In this document: in pieces, positions 1 through 8,139 of the stretch
How the letters are laid out: each line of letters opens with the position of its first letter
How positions within the stretch are numbered: the first letter of the stretch is position 1
Source of the DNA: Eubacteriales bacterium
GTDB lineage: Bacteria; Bacillota; Clostridia; Lachnospirales; Lachnospiraceae
Direction: 5' to 3'
Length of the DNA stretch: 32,599 nt
Assembly: GCA_030536755.1 (NCBI GenBank)
Contig: JAUNPJ010000046.1
Span: forward strand, 1-32,599
The notes under the pieces: generated by a model
Database searches by the model: none
Seen by the model: only the letters and a program-made list of their open reading frames with translations
Told to the model about the DNA's origin: nothing
Translations under genes and position numbers: made by a program

Positions 1-2
1 CA

Positions 3-302
3 GGATGGAATGGAACCGGAAAACGTATCTCCATCAAAGATACTCGTGGTATCATCGACGCTATCTTAAACGGAGACATCAAGAACGCACCAACTAAGAA
101 GATCCCATACTTCAACTTCGAAGTACCTACAGAGCTTCCAGGTGTTGATCCTGCAATCCTTGATCCTCGTGACACATACGCTGATGCTTCCGAGTGGGAG
201 ACAAAAGCTCAGGATCTGGCTGACAGATTCATCAAGAACTTCTCTAAATATGAAGGAAACGAAGCTGGTAAAGCACTGGTTTCTGCTGGTCCTCAGAAAT
301 AA
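3..302 (+). CDS. pckA: Phosphoenolpyruvate carboxykinase (ATP), C-terminal part
   Basis: This is the last 99 codons of a gene that begins outside the window. The family catalyses the ATP/ADP-linked interconversion of oxaloacetate and phosphoenolpyruvate in the cytosol. In fermenting anaerobes it often runs towards oxaloacetate. The reading frame opens with [20 protein letters not shown], which resembles the conserved GKR-x-S-I-K-x-TR segment near the end of ATP-type enzymes. The tail then has the family-like [15 protein letters not shown] and LDPRDTY stretches. The stop at 300-302 is followed within 60 bases by a strong hairpin, so this is the end of its transcription unit. Identity rests on remembered family sequence; the catalytic P-loop lies upstream of the window. 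Confidence 0.88.
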   Translation, partial: GWNGTGKRISIKDTRGIIDAILNGDIKNAPTKKIPYFNFEVPTELPGVDPAILDPRDTYADASEWETKAQDLADRFIKNFSKYEGNEAGKALVSAGPQK

Positions 303-359
303 AAAAATGAACGGAAACGTTGTCTGCGTGCCTGATGAAACATTCAGGTACGCGGCATA

Positions 360-408
360 AAAAGAATCCTGCCAAAGTCATTTTTGTGTACTTTGGCAGG
401 ATTCTTTT
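360..408. terminator. Long hairpin terminator between pckA and the LacI-type gene
   Basis: A perfect 19-bp inverted repeat (360-378 and 390-408) encloses an 11-nt loop. The stem begins with AAAA and ends with TTTT, so it can act on both strands. It lies between two convergent genes, pckA (+) and the LacI-type repressor (-), which suits a shared bidirectional terminator. Confidence 0.85.
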
Positions 409-412
409 GGGT

Positions 413-1399
413 TCAGACAGAACATCTTGTTTCGATTGTATATCCGAGCATTGTCTGCATAATCGGTCCAGAGGATTTTTTGTTGCGAATCATATCAATT
501 AGAAGCTGTGCGGCCGTTTCGCCGCTGGTTTTATAATAAAAATGCGCCGTTGTGAGGTGTGGAAGGATGTACTTTCCGGCCCAGTTATCATCGAGACCGA
601 CGACACTGATGTCTTCTGGAATGCGAATTCCCCGTTGCTTCAGAGTTTCCATAGCGCCGAAAGCGATTCGGTCTGTTGCACAGATGAGGCCGTCTAATTC
701 CTCTGTCTGGTCGAGAAGAAGCTGCATGGAATGCTGGCCACCTTCTGTTGTGAAATCGCAAAGTGAAAAAGCAAGAGAGGCGGGATCAAGGTCAAATTCT
801 TTCATGGCAGCCTCTACGCCGCGGCGGCGGTTAATGCCAACAGCAACATCACGCTCGGTCACACCGATAAAACCGAGTTTTCTGCGTCCTTTTTCCAGAA
901 TCAATTTTGTTAAGTCGTAAGCTGCGCCAAAATCATCGTGGTAGACGCAGGGAACATGACGAAATTGCTGACCGACAATGACGATTGGAATGGGAGAATT
1001 TTTGATGATTTCCTCGTGCTGAGGTGTCATGACGGTGGCCATCATAATGATTCCGGCAACAGGACGGTTCTGAAAAAGTTTCAGATAGGCCAGTTCTTTT
1101 TCCGGATTATTATTTGTGTCAGCCAGCAGACCGAGAAATCCTTCTTCGGCAAGAGTTTGTGAAGCACCTCGTGTGACGCGTGTTACAGCATCGGAATCAA
1201 GTTTCGGGACAATCAGACCTACATGGTCGGTTACTTTTGTTCGTAGCATTTGGGCAATGGCATCTGGCTGATAGCCGGTTTCCTCCATTGCCTGCTGGAT
1301 GCGTTCCCGTTTATCCTGACTCAGCGAACCGCCGTTTAAATAACGGCTTACGGCGGAAGGGGACACACCGGCTATTTCTGCCAATTCTTTCATGGTCAT
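413..1399 (-). CDS. LacI-family transcriptional repressor, ScrR-like
   Basis: A 328-residue LacI/GalR-type regulator. Residues 1-55 form the helix-turn-helix and hinge (MKELAEIAGVSPSAVSRYLNGG, the family's DNA-reading helices). The rest is a periplasmic-binding-protein-like sugar-sensing domain, with GLIVPKLDSDA at its start and ISVVGLDDNWAG near its end. The HTH most resembles sucrose-operon repressors (ScrR/SacR). The gene diverges from a sucrose-class PTS permease and so probably represses it. A ribosome site (AAGGAGG) lies 8 nt upstream of the ATG at 1399; an ATG two codons later is also possible. The inducer, perhaps a phosphorylated sugar, is inferred from context only. Confidence 0.88.
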   Translation of the reverse strand: MTMKELAEIAGVSPSAVSRYLNGGSLSQDKRERIQQAMEETGYQPDAIAQMLRTKVTDHVGLIVPKLDSDAVTRVTRGASQTLAEEGFLGLLADTNNNPEKELAYLKLFQNRPVAGIIMMATVMTPQHEEIIKNSPIPIVIVGQQFRHVPCVYHDDFGAAYDLTKLILEKGRRKLGFIGVTERDVAVGINRRRGVEAAMKEFDLDPASLAFSLCDFTTEGGQHSMQLLLDQTEELDGLICATDRIAFGAMETLKQRGIRIPEDISVVGLDDNWAGKYILPHLTTAHFYYKTSGETAAQLLIDMIRNKKSSGPIMQTMLGYTIETRCSV

Positions 1400-1422
1400 G
1401 AAAAATACCTCCTTATGAAAAA

Positions 1423-1451
1423 ATTATAGCATAGTTTAGATAGAACTGCAA
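1423..1451 (-). promoter_or_regulatory. Promoter of the LacI-type repressor
   Basis: Read on the minus strand, a -35 TTGCAG (1451-1446) and a perfect -10 TATAAT (1428-1423) are separated by 17 bp. They lie about 25 bases upstream of the repressor's start codon. Confidence 0.75.
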
Positions 1452-1606
1452 AGTGCTTCTGTATAGCTGTAAAATTCACAAGTCACTATGCTATGAAATG
1501 GTTATGAAAACGTAGTCAATATTTGAAATGGATTGAATTGGATAAAAGAACAGGGAATGTGAAAAGTAAACAAAAAATATATAAAAAAATTATTAAAATT
1601 CCCAAC

Positions 1607-1659
1607 TAGACGAAGAGGGATTGATGGTATATTATGAAATCATATTAAAAACGATTTCA
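1607..1659 (+). promoter_or_regulatory. PTS operon promoter with putative LacI-type operator
   Basis: A -35 TAGACG (1607-1612) and a -10 TATTAT (1630-1635) are spaced 17 bp apart. An inverted repeat TGAAATC (1635-1641) / GATTTCA (1653-1659) with an 11-bp spacer covers the expected start of transcription. That is where a LacI-family repressor would block initiation. The PTS gene begins 29 bases further on. The operator assignment is inferred from position and symmetry. Confidence 0.55.
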
Positions 1660-1688
1660 AATAAAAAACAAAAAGGAGGAGTTTCATT

Positions 1689-3551
1689 ATGGATTATCAA
1701 AAATGTGCGCAGGAAATCTATATGACAGTGGGAAAGCGTGAAAATCTTGTCAGCGCAGCTCACTGTGCAACACGTCTTCGTCTGGTGACGAAAGATAACA
1801 GTATCGTGGATATGAAAAAACTGGAGGATATCGATGGGGTAAAAGGTGTATTTTCTTCCAATGGACAGCTTCAGATTATCATTGGTACAGGAACAGTAAA
1901 TAAAGTATATGATGAGTTTCTGGCAGTTTCCGGTATGAGCGCGGCAACAAAAGATGACGTTAAGGCAGCGGCAGCGGCAGCCCAGCCATTGCCAAAAAGG
2001 ATGGTAAAGGCTCTTGGAGATGTGTTTGTTCCCATACTTCCGGCCATTGTAGCAGCAGGTTTGATGATGGGATTAGTCGAAGCTCTTGGTAAGTTTTTTC
2101 CGGCTTTTGCGGGAAGCGATATATACAGCTGGATGGATCTTGTTTCTAACACCGCAATCGTATATCTGCCGGTATTGGTTGCAATTTCTTCTGCCAGAGT
2201 GTTCGGCGGAAATATTTTTCTGGGTGGAACCATTGGTATGCTGTTAATGCATATGAATCTTTTGAGCGCATGGACGGCAGCTTCCGATCCGTCACAGATT
2301 CAGTATTGGCATATCCTTTGCTTTGATATTCGTCAGGTGAATTATCAGGGGCATATTATTCCGATTATTATTGCAATCTGGATTATGTGTCAGCTGGAAA
2401 AATGGCTGCATAAACATGTTCCAGAGATGATCGACCTGTTTGTAACACCTCTTATTACGGTCATTGTAACTGCATTTTTAACGATGTCTGTTATTGGACC
2501 GGCTTTCATTGTGGTAGAAAACAATATTCTTACAGTTGTGAAATGGCTGCTCGCGTTGCCTATGGGGATAGGTTCCTTTATTTGTGGCGCTGTGTATCCT
2601 CTTACAGTTGTCTGTGGTATTCATCACATGTTTAATGTGCTGGAGGCGGGAATGATTGCGGAGAATGGTATGAATTTTTGGCTTCCTGTTTCCTGTTCCG
2701 CGAACTTTGCAATGTGTGCTGCCTGTGTTGCAGTATTTGTAAAGGCTAAAAATGTGAAGACAAAATCCCTGGCATTGCCGGCTGGTCTGTCTGCTTCTCT
2801 TGGAATTACAGAGCCAGCAATTTTTGGTATTAACCTCCGATATGTAAAACCACTGGTCTGCGGTATGGTTGGTGCTGCTTTTGGCGCGGCATTTGGTACA
2901 ATTGTCGGTGTGTATGGTTCTGCATACGGAGTCACCGGTATTCCTGGATTTTTAATTACAACAGACTGTACCATGCAGTATACAATCATGCTTTTGATTG
3001 CAGGAGGGATCTCTTTTGTACTCACTTATATTTTATGGAAAGAGGACATACCGGAGGCAGAAACAGCAGCAACTGTTGAAAAAACTGTAGAGACAAAGTG
3101 GGAACCTGGAACGATTATCTGTCCGGTTAAGGGCGTGGCTGTGGCAAACGATCAGATTCCGGATGAAACATTTGCATCGGGTGCTCTTGGAGGCGGCGTT
3201 GGGATTGAACCGGAAGAAGGTATTGTTGTTGCACCTTGTGATGGTGAAATTTCTTCTATTGCAGACAGTAAGCATGCAATTGGAATTACATCTTCGGATG
3301 GAATGGAAATATTGATTCATGTAGGGATTGATACGGTTGCAATGAATGGAAAAGGATTCCAGCCGCAGGTTTCACAGGGCGACCAGGTGAAGGCTGGACA
3401 GGTGATCATGAAGTTTTCTATCGAGGAAATTAAACGGGCAAATTATCCGGCAATTACAGCTGTTCTTTTGACAAACTCTGATGATTATAGTAATTTTAAG
3501 GTGATAAAAACGGGCAAAGTGAGCAGTGTTGATACAATCATGACTGTTTAA
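1689..3551 (+). CDS. PTS sugar permease EIIBCA, sucrose / beta-glucoside class
   Basis: A 620-residue membrane permease that imports and phosphorylates a sugar using phosphate from HPr. Domain order is B-C-A. The EIIB domain (about 1-85) has the phosphocysteine motif AAHCATRLR with Cys26. The EIIC membrane domain (about 105-455) includes GDVFVPILPAIVAAGLMMG and FGGNIFLGGTIGM. The fused Crr-type EIIA (about 475-620) has its phospho-His at about residue 544 (ILIHVGIDTV) and the helper HAIGI. The EIIC sequence and the ScrR-like neighbour favour sucrose, but trehalose or another glucoside is possible. No sugar-6-phosphate hydrolase lies beside it, which is unusual. An AGGAGG site 9 nt before the ATG sets the start. 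Confidence 0.88.
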   Translation: MDYQKCAQEIYMTVGKRENLVSAAHCATRLRLVTKDNSIVDMKKLEDIDGVKGVFSSNGQLQIIIGTGTVNKVYDEFLAVSGMSAATKDDVKAAAAAAQPLPKRMVKALGDVFVPILPAIVAAGLMMGLVEALGKFFPAFAGSDIYSWMDLVSNTAIVYLPVLVAISSARVFGGNIFLGGTIGMLLMHMNLLSAWTAASDPSQIQYWHILCFDIRQVNYQGHIIPIIIAIWIMCQLEKWLHKHVPEMIDLFVTPLITVIVTAFLTMSVIGPAFIVVENNILTVVKWLLALPMGIGSFICGAVYPLTVVCGIHHMFNVLEAGMIAENGMNFWLPVSCSANFAMCAACVAVFVKAKNVKTKSLALPAGLSASLGITEPAIFGINLRYVKPLVCGMVGAAFGAAFGTIVGVYGSAYGVTGIPGFLITTDCTMQYTIMLLIAGGISFVLTYILWKEDIPEAETAATVEKTVETKWEPGTIICPVKGVAVANDQIPDETFASGALGGGVGIEPEEGIVVAPCDGEISSIADSKHAIGITSSDGMEILIHVGIDTVAMNGKGFQPQVSQGDQVKAGQVIMKFSIEEIKRANYPAITAVLLTNSDDYSNFKVIKTGKVSSVDTIMTV

Positions 3552-3579
3552 AAAATAATGGTGAAAGGCGTGTACATAG

Positions 3580-4413
3580 TTGAATAAAAAACTAATTTTT
3601 CTTGATATTGATGGGACATTGACCGAACCTGGAAAAAACATACCTCCGGAATCAGCTGTAGAGGCAGTTGAGATGGCAAGAAGGGCAGGGCATAAAGTAT
3701 TTCTGTGTACAGGAAGAAATTATGGTATGCTCAAACCACTTTTGAAATATGGATTTGATGGCCTGATTGCCAGTTCCGGCGGCTACATTGAGGTTGAAAA
3801 AAAGGTGATCTACGATCATCCAATGACGAAAGAGCAGGAGCAAAGAGCCATGGATGTTCTCGCTCAGAATCAGATTTTTTGTACGATAGAATGCAGAGAT
3901 GGTTCCTATACGGATGAAAGATTGAAAGACTTTCTGCGTGATAATCAGGATAAGAGTGAAAACAGTGAATTGCTTCGCTGGAGAGAACAGATTGAACAGT
4001 CGTTGGGGATTCGGCCAATGTCGGAATATAAGGGGCAGCCGCTTTATAAGATTGTCATGATGGCGCTGTCCAGAGAAAGTCTGGAAAACGCAAAGAAAAT
4101 ACTGGGGAAAGATTTTGCGTTCTGCATTCAGGAAACGAAAGGTCATACGATTCATAACGGAGAATTAATTTGTACAGATTATGACAAAGGACAAGCTGTA
4201 GAACGTGTATGCAGCTATTTGGGGTATACTGTGAAAGATACGATTGGATTCGGTGACAGTATGAACGATTTGGAGATGATGGAAATGGTAGGGATCAGTG
4301 TTTGTATGCAGAATGGGAGTAATGCATTGAAAAATATTGCAGACTATGTCTGTCCTCCATATTATGAGAATGGGATTTATGAAGCGTTTCAGAGGTATCA
4401 ATTATTGATATAG
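3580..4413 (+). CDS. Cof-type HAD-superfamily phosphatase
   Basis: A 277-residue haloacid-dehalogenase-type hydrolase of the Cof (IIB cap) group, which usually removes phosphate from sugar phosphates or small metabolites in the cytosol. Visible motifs are FLDIDGT (nucleophile Asp9, acid/base Asp11), the motif II region LIASSGG, and motif IV GFGDSMNDLEM with its acidic pair. The start is a TTG at 3580 with only a weak purine-rich ribosome site, and no ATG fits the N-terminus. It lies 28 bases after the PTS gene with no terminator between, so it is probably co-transcribed. A role in relieving sugar-phosphate stress from the PTS is plausible but inferred. A hairpin terminator follows at 4557. 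Confidence 0.87.
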   Translation: MNKKLIFLDIDGTLTEPGKNIPPESAVEAVEMARRAGHKVFLCTGRNYGMLKPLLKYGFDGLIASSGGYIEVEKKVIYDHPMTKEQEQRAMDVLAQNQIFCTIECRDGSYTDERLKDFLRDNQDKSENSELLRWREQIEQSLGIRPMSEYKGQPLYKIVMMALSRESLENAKKILGKDFAFCIQETKGHTIHNGELICTDYDKGQAVERVCSYLGYTVKDTIGFGDSMNDLEMMEMVGISVCMQNGSNALKNIADYVCPPYYENGIYEAFQRYQLLI

Positions 4414-4442
4414 AAATTTGGCTGTTGTGGATGGTTATACCG

Positions 4443-4550
4443 ATTCCTTTTGGCCTGCAGCACATATTGGCGATGTTTGTTGCCAATATCGCACCAATCA
4501 TTATACTGGATTAAGCTGATCCAGCCGATTGGGTCTGTAGTGCTTATTTT
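4443..4550 (+). pseudogene. Internally deleted relic of the NCS2 nucleobase permease gene
   Basis: These 108 bases are three collinear pieces of the intact permease gene found at 6213-7526. Bases 4443-4504 match 6279-6340 with one mismatch. Bases 4507-4531 match 6603-6627 exactly. Bases 4527-4550 match 6943-6966 with two mismatches. The intervening roughly 260 and 315 bp are missing. The second junction falls on a shared GATTG and the first on a shared AT. The first piece still reads IPFGLQHILAMFVANIAPII before a stop. The order and orientation match the intact gene, so this is a decayed duplicate with no function as a permease. Confidence 0.88.
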
Positions 4551-4556
4551 GATGAA

Positions 4557-4597
4557 GGGGCTAAAAATCGGCATTAACCGACAGCCCCATGATTCTT
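4557..4597 (+). terminator. Terminator after the PTS/HAD unit and permease relic
   Basis: GGGGCT (4557-4562) pairs with AGCCCC (4583-4588). An inner TCGG/CCGA pair extends the stem, and a T-rich tail follows (TTCTTTTTTA). This fits termination on the plus strand. Read the other way there is no good T tract. Confidence 0.7.
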
Positions 4598-4627
4598 TTT
4601 TATTGATTAAATGTGGGATAACATAAA

Positions 4628-5647
4628 TTAATTAATAGCATGTTTGTGTTCTGGTGTGAATTCATGTTTGTCTGTCCAGGAGAAAAATCCTGCCAGTAAA
4701 GTACCGGAAATGGAATGCCATACACAGGAAACGGCGCAGATGATTGCGGATTCCGGTGTAGATGCAAACTGAGCTGTTGTGGTTGCCAGATTTGTTGCAA
4801 GTCCTGCATTCTGCATACCGACTTCAATGGAAATGGTACGTTTTTTGGCGGTGTTCATACCGGTAAGTTTTCCGGCACCATATCCAAGCAGATATCCGAG
4901 ACTGTTATGAAGCAGTACCGCTGCAAAGATGACAATACCTGACTGGAAGAATTTCGCTCCCTGAGAAGAAATGACGCCTCCGACAACGCAGGCAAGACCT
5001 AAAACAGCAATGCCAGGCATGATTTTTTGTACTTCCTGGAACCATTTTTTCTGTCCGTAAAGGAAGTTAATCAAAAATCCGATTGCAACAGGAACAATGA
5101 CAGTCTCAACAATAGAAATCAGCATTGGAAATCCATGAATTGCAATTTTTGTACCGCTGGCAAGGAAAGAAACCATCAGTGGTGTCATAACTGGCGATAA
5201 AATAGTGGATACGGTAGTCATTCCAACAGAAAACGCAACATCTCCGCCGCAGAGATAAGACATAATATTGGAAGAGACACCTCCCGGGCAGCAGCCTACC
5301 AGAATCAGACCAAGGGCAATTCCGTCTGGAAGATGAAGCGCCTTTGCTACACCAAATGCCAGGAAAGGCATGATCAGATACTGGGCAACTGCACCGATGC
5401 AGATATCCAGCGGACGCTGCGCGAGAATTTTAAAATCGTTGGTTGTCAGAGTCAGTCCCATGCTGAACATGATGAGGCCGATGATGATGGACTGGCTGGT
5501 GAATTTGTTTGCAACAGGATCGACGAACAGCTGAAAATTGACCCATCCCATAAGAGAGGGAACAAAAAAGGTAACAGCTGCGATGGCGATTACAACAATA
5601 GAAGTGTAATCAGATAATAGTTTACTGAGTTTTTGTAATGCTTTCAT
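4628..5647 (-). CDS. Bile acid:sodium symporter (BASS) family transporter
   Basis: A 339-residue integral membrane protein with about ten hydrophobic segments. Family hallmarks are GLIMFSMGLTLT, the gly/pro-rich LVGCCPGGVSSNIMSYL and IEVGMQNAGLATNLA. Bacterial BASS proteins take up organic anions with sodium; substrates vary and cannot be read from the sequence. The ATG at 5647 has AGGAGG 7 nt upstream; upstream in-frame codons belong to the leader RNA and are not coding. The gene stands alone behind a T-box leader, so its expression should rise when a particular tRNA is uncharged. That suggests the substrate is an amino acid, a keto-acid precursor, or something converted to one. Confidence 0.85.
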   Translation of the reverse strand: MKALQKLSKLLSDYTSIVVIAIAAVTFFVPSLMGWVNFQLFVDPVANKFTSQSIIIGLIMFSMGLTLTTNDFKILAQRPLDICIGAVAQYLIMPFLAFGVAKALHLPDGIALGLILVGCCPGGVSSNIMSYLCGGDVAFSVGMTTVSTILSPVMTPLMVSFLASGTKIAIHGFPMLISIVETVIVPVAIGFLINFLYGQKKWFQEVQKIMPGIAVLGLACVVGGVISSQGAKFFQSGIVIFAAVLLHNSLGYLLGYGAGKLTGMNTAKKRTISIEVGMQNAGLATNLATTTAQFASTPESAIICAVSCVWHSISGTLLAGFFSWTDKHEFTPEHKHAIN

Positions 5648-5741
5648 AATAAGTCCTCCTAAATATAGAAACATACTCAAAGAGAAGTACTTTATCGTTC
5701 GTTGTTGAAAGGTACAGCACGAAATAGAATTATTCTGCAAT

Positions 5742-6016
5742 AAAAAAACCCTTCCAGTATGAACTGAAAGGGACGAAATAATCCGCGTTACCACCCTGCT
5801 TCTGCAAAAAACTGCAGCACTCAAAACGTACCATCATACGTTTTCCCTTTAACGGAGGATTCCGGCAAGACTTACTTATATTTCAGACTGCTTCTTAGAG
5901 AGGATATTTGTATTTACCGATATGCCTGTTCACACCAGCCACAGGTTCTCTGAATATCCGCATAAATACAACTTTGTTCTCTTCAACGAATTTGTGGACT
6001 TTCTTTGATTTGCTGT
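5742..6016 (-). ncRNA. T-box riboswitch leader of the BASS transporter gene
   Basis: On the minus strand the leader contains the T-box sequence AGGGTGGTAACGCGG (5797-5783), whose UGGU pairs with a tRNA acceptor end. A terminator follows: a stem at 5772-5749 with a run of seven Ts (5748-5742). A Stem I apical region with the AGAGAACC / GGTGTGAAC signature lies around 5952-5926. A Stem III hairpin pairs AAAACGTA (5844-5837) with TACGTTTT (5830-5823). The family reads uncharged tRNA and switches terminator to antiterminator. The specifier is not certain because two pairings of the AT-rich Stem I are possible: UAC (5912-5910, Tyr) is my first choice and AUC (5905-5903, Ile) an alternative. Confidence 0.93.
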
Positions 6017-6021
6017 CACTT

Positions 6022-6049
6022 ATTATAGTCCTGTCAAGTGAAATGTCAA
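6022..6049 (-). promoter_or_regulatory. Promoter of the T-box leader
   Basis: On the minus strand a perfect -35 TTGACA (TTGAC at 6049-6045, last base 6044) and a perfect -10 TATAAT (6027-6022) lie 16 bp apart. Transcription should start near 6015, just before Stem I of the T-box. Confidence 0.85.
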
Positions 6050-6126
6050 GACAGGACACAGAATGTTCACAAAATAAAAAAGAGGAATGCCTTGAAAAAC
6101 AAGTACGGAAGATTTGCAATCTATGG

Positions 6127-6179
6127 TATAATGAAGATGCATCATTGACTGCGCAATCCTCGTGTTTGTGCAGTCAATG
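6127..6179 (+). promoter_or_regulatory. Permease promoter (extended -10) and 5'-UTR hairpin
   Basis: A TGG-TATAAT extended -10 (TATAAT at 6127-6132) has no strong -35. Just after the likely start of transcription, a 13-bp stem with one G-U pair forms from 6143-6155 and 6167-6179 around an 11-nt loop. No T run follows, so it is not a simple terminator. I see no purine riboswitch core. It may stabilise the mRNA or bind a regulator. Confidence 0.55.
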
Positions 6180-6212
6180 TCGCAAAAAATACAAATGAGA
6201 GGTATTAATAGT

Positions 6213-7526
6213 ATGAACAAATCAGTAAGCATTGATAACATTTATCAGCTGGACGGAAAAGTTCCTGTCGGCAAGGCAATTCCTTTCGGCCTGCAGCACA
6301 TATTGGCGATGTTTGTTGCCAATATCGCACCAATCATTATTGTTGGCGGTGCCAGCGGTCTTGATGGCAAACAGACTGCCATGCTGATACAAAGTGCCAT
6401 GGTCATGGCGGGAATCGGAACATTAATACAGCTCTTCCCGCTGTGGAAGGTTGGTTCAGGACTTCCGATTGTTATGGGAATCAGTTTTACCTTTGTTGCG
6501 GTTTTCTGCTACATAGGACCTACATATGGGTATAATGCTATTGTAGGGGCTGTTTTGATTGGCGGTATTGTGGAAGGTATTCTGGGATTGTTTGCAAAAT
6601 ATTGGATTAAGCTGATCCAGCCGATTGTGTCAGCAAGCGTTGTTACGGCGATTGGATTTTCTCTGTTGTCCGTTGGAGCGTCTTCCTTCGGAGGCGGAAG
6701 CGGAAGTGACAATTTTGGTTCTGCAACCAACTGGATTCTTGGAACAATTACGCTGCTGTGCTGTATCCTGTTCAACATTTTTGCAAAATCGTATTGGAAG
6801 CAGCTGTCTGTTTTGTTTGGACTTGTGGTAGGTTATATTGTGGCAGCTATTATGGGAGTTGTAGATTTTTCAGGGCTGAAGGATGCTTCTCTTGTGGCAT
6901 TTCCATCTCTGATGCCATTCAAACCGGAGTTTAACGTAGATGCGATTGTGTCTGTGGTGCTTATTTTCCTGGTATCCGCGACGGAGACGATTGGTGATAC
7001 TTCTGCACTGGCAAATTCCGGTCTGAATCGGGATGTTACGACAAAAGAGGTATCAGGTTCTCTGGCCTGCGATGGTTTTATCAGTGCGTTATCTTCTATT
7101 TTTGGATGTCTTCCGATTACATCATTCAGTCAGAATGTCGGTCTTGTTGCAATGACAAAAGTAGTCAATCGTTTCACGATCGGAATTGGTGCAATTATCA
7201 TGATTATTGCAGGAATTTTCCCGATATTCGGCGCACTTCTGGCAACTTTGCCGGACGCTGTGCTGGGCGGCTGTACGATTATGATGTTTGGAACGATTGT
7301 AGTGAGTGGTCTGCAGATGATCAGCAAATGCGGGTATTCCCAGAGAAATATCACAATTGCGGCACTGGCTTTGAGCACAGGAATTGGTTTTACGCAAGTT
7401 CCTGAAATCTTCAATATTTTCCCGCAGATGGTACAGAATATTTTTGCGGAAAACTGTGTAGCCGTTGTATTTCTTGTAGCAATTATCCTGAATCTGGTGC
7501 TGCCAAAGAATATGGAAGCAGCGTAA
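6213..7526 (+). CDS. NCS2-family xanthine/uracil-type nucleobase permease
   Basis: A 437-residue proton-coupled nucleobase importer of the NCS2 (UraA/PbuX) family with about 12-14 membrane segments. Signature parts are PFGLQHILAMFVANIAPIII near the N-terminus, FLVSATETIGDTSALA (substrate-binding Glu in helix 8) and FSQNVGLVAMTKVVNR (helix 10 QN-G motif). I take the ATG at 6213, with GAGAGG about 10 nt upstream, over more upstream in-frame starts inside the hairpin leader. The family resemblance is nearer xanthine/uracil carriers than adenine carriers, but the base transported cannot be fixed. A decayed copy lies at 4443-4550, so the gene was once duplicated around the BASS transporter. A methyltransferase gene follows after 10 bases. 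Confidence 0.9.
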   Translation: MNKSVSIDNIYQLDGKVPVGKAIPFGLQHILAMFVANIAPIIIVGGASGLDGKQTAMLIQSAMVMAGIGTLIQLFPLWKVGSGLPIVMGISFTFVAVFCYIGPTYGYNAIVGAVLIGGIVEGILGLFAKYWIKLIQPIVSASVVTAIGFSLLSVGASSFGGGSGSDNFGSATNWILGTITLLCCILFNIFAKSYWKQLSVLFGLVVGYIVAAIMGVVDFSGLKDASLVAFPSLMPFKPEFNVDAIVSVVLIFLVSATETIGDTSALANSGLNRDVTTKEVSGSLACDGFISALSSIFGCLPITSFSQNVGLVAMTKVVNRFTIGIGAIIMIIAGIFPIFGALLATLPDAVLGGCTIMMFGTIVVSGLQMISKCGYSQRNITIAALALSTGIGFTQVPEIFNIFPQMVQNIFAENCVAVVFLVAIILNLVLPKNMEAA

Positions 7527-7536
7527 GAAGGGGCTT

Positions 7537-8133
7537 ATGGACATAAACGAAAATAAATGGGACAAACTGCTCCGTATCCGGACTTCCGGCAGAGATGACT
7601 CCAGGTCAGATCAATACCGGTATCCGTATGAACCTACGCCATATTCTGTGTTGGAGCGACTGGCCTTTTCCGGATATATCGGAAAGAAAAATACGCTGGT
7701 GGATTATGGATGCGGAAAGGGAAGAGTGGATTTTTTCCTGTCTTATCAGACGAGATGCCGCTCCATTGGAATTGAATATGATGAGAGGATTTTTGAAACT
7801 GCGGCAGAGAATCAAAAAACAACAGTTTCAGCGGGACGTGTGAAACTTGTATTACAAAACGCAGAAACGTATGTGGTACCGGAAACTGCAGATCGATTTT
7901 ACTTTTTCAATCCTTTTTCTGTAGAAATTCTGAGAAGTGTTCTGGAGCGAATCAAGGAGTCCTATTATGAACATCCACGGGAAATGCTGTTATTCTTCTA
8001 TTATCCTTCGGATGAGTATGTATCGCATCTGATGACGATGGATGAATTGACGTTTCTTGATGAGATTAATTGCAGGGATTTGTTTGATGGAGAAAATTCC
8101 AGGGAGAGAATCCTGGTGTTTCAAATAGGATAA
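7537..8133 (+). CDS. Small class I SAM-dependent methyltransferase
   Basis: A 198-residue Rossmann-fold methyltransferase. The SAM-binding motif I is VDYGCGKGR (residues 55-63), followed by the acidic end of strand 2 in GIEYD. RFYFFNPFS around residue 120 matches the catalytic strand 4 region of this group. Related small proteins are annotated only as class I SAM-dependent methyltransferases, and the substrate is unknown. The gene starts 10 bases after the permease stop with a purine-rich ribosome site (AGAAGGGG), so the two are probably co-transcribed. That does not prove a link to nucleobase metabolism. A strong terminator follows. Confidence 0.8.
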   Translation: MDINENKWDKLLRIRTSGRDDSRSDQYRYPYEPTPYSVLERLAFSGYIGKKNTLVDYGCGKGRVDFFLSYQTRCRSIGIEYDERIFETAAENQKTTVSAGRVKLVLQNAETYVVPETADRFYFFNPFSVEILRSVLERIKESYYEHPREMLLFFYYPSDEYVSHLMTMDELTFLDEINCRDLFDGENSRERILVFQIG

Positions 8134-8139
8134 AAATAG

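Noticed and set aside
5648-5824. N-terminal extension of the BASS transporter frame.
   Set aside because: These codons translate the T-box terminator and antiterminator, and a good ribosome site fits only the ATG at 5647.
5908-6198. Open frames on both strands across the T-box leader and permease 5' UTR.
   Set aside because: The DNA is explained by a T-box RNA and divergent promoters. None of these frames has a ribosome site or family resemblance.
7122-7565. Minus-strand frame of 147 codons inside the permease gene.
   Set aside because: It is the mirror of a well-supported membrane protein gene, is rich in His, Cys and Asn, and has no start signals.
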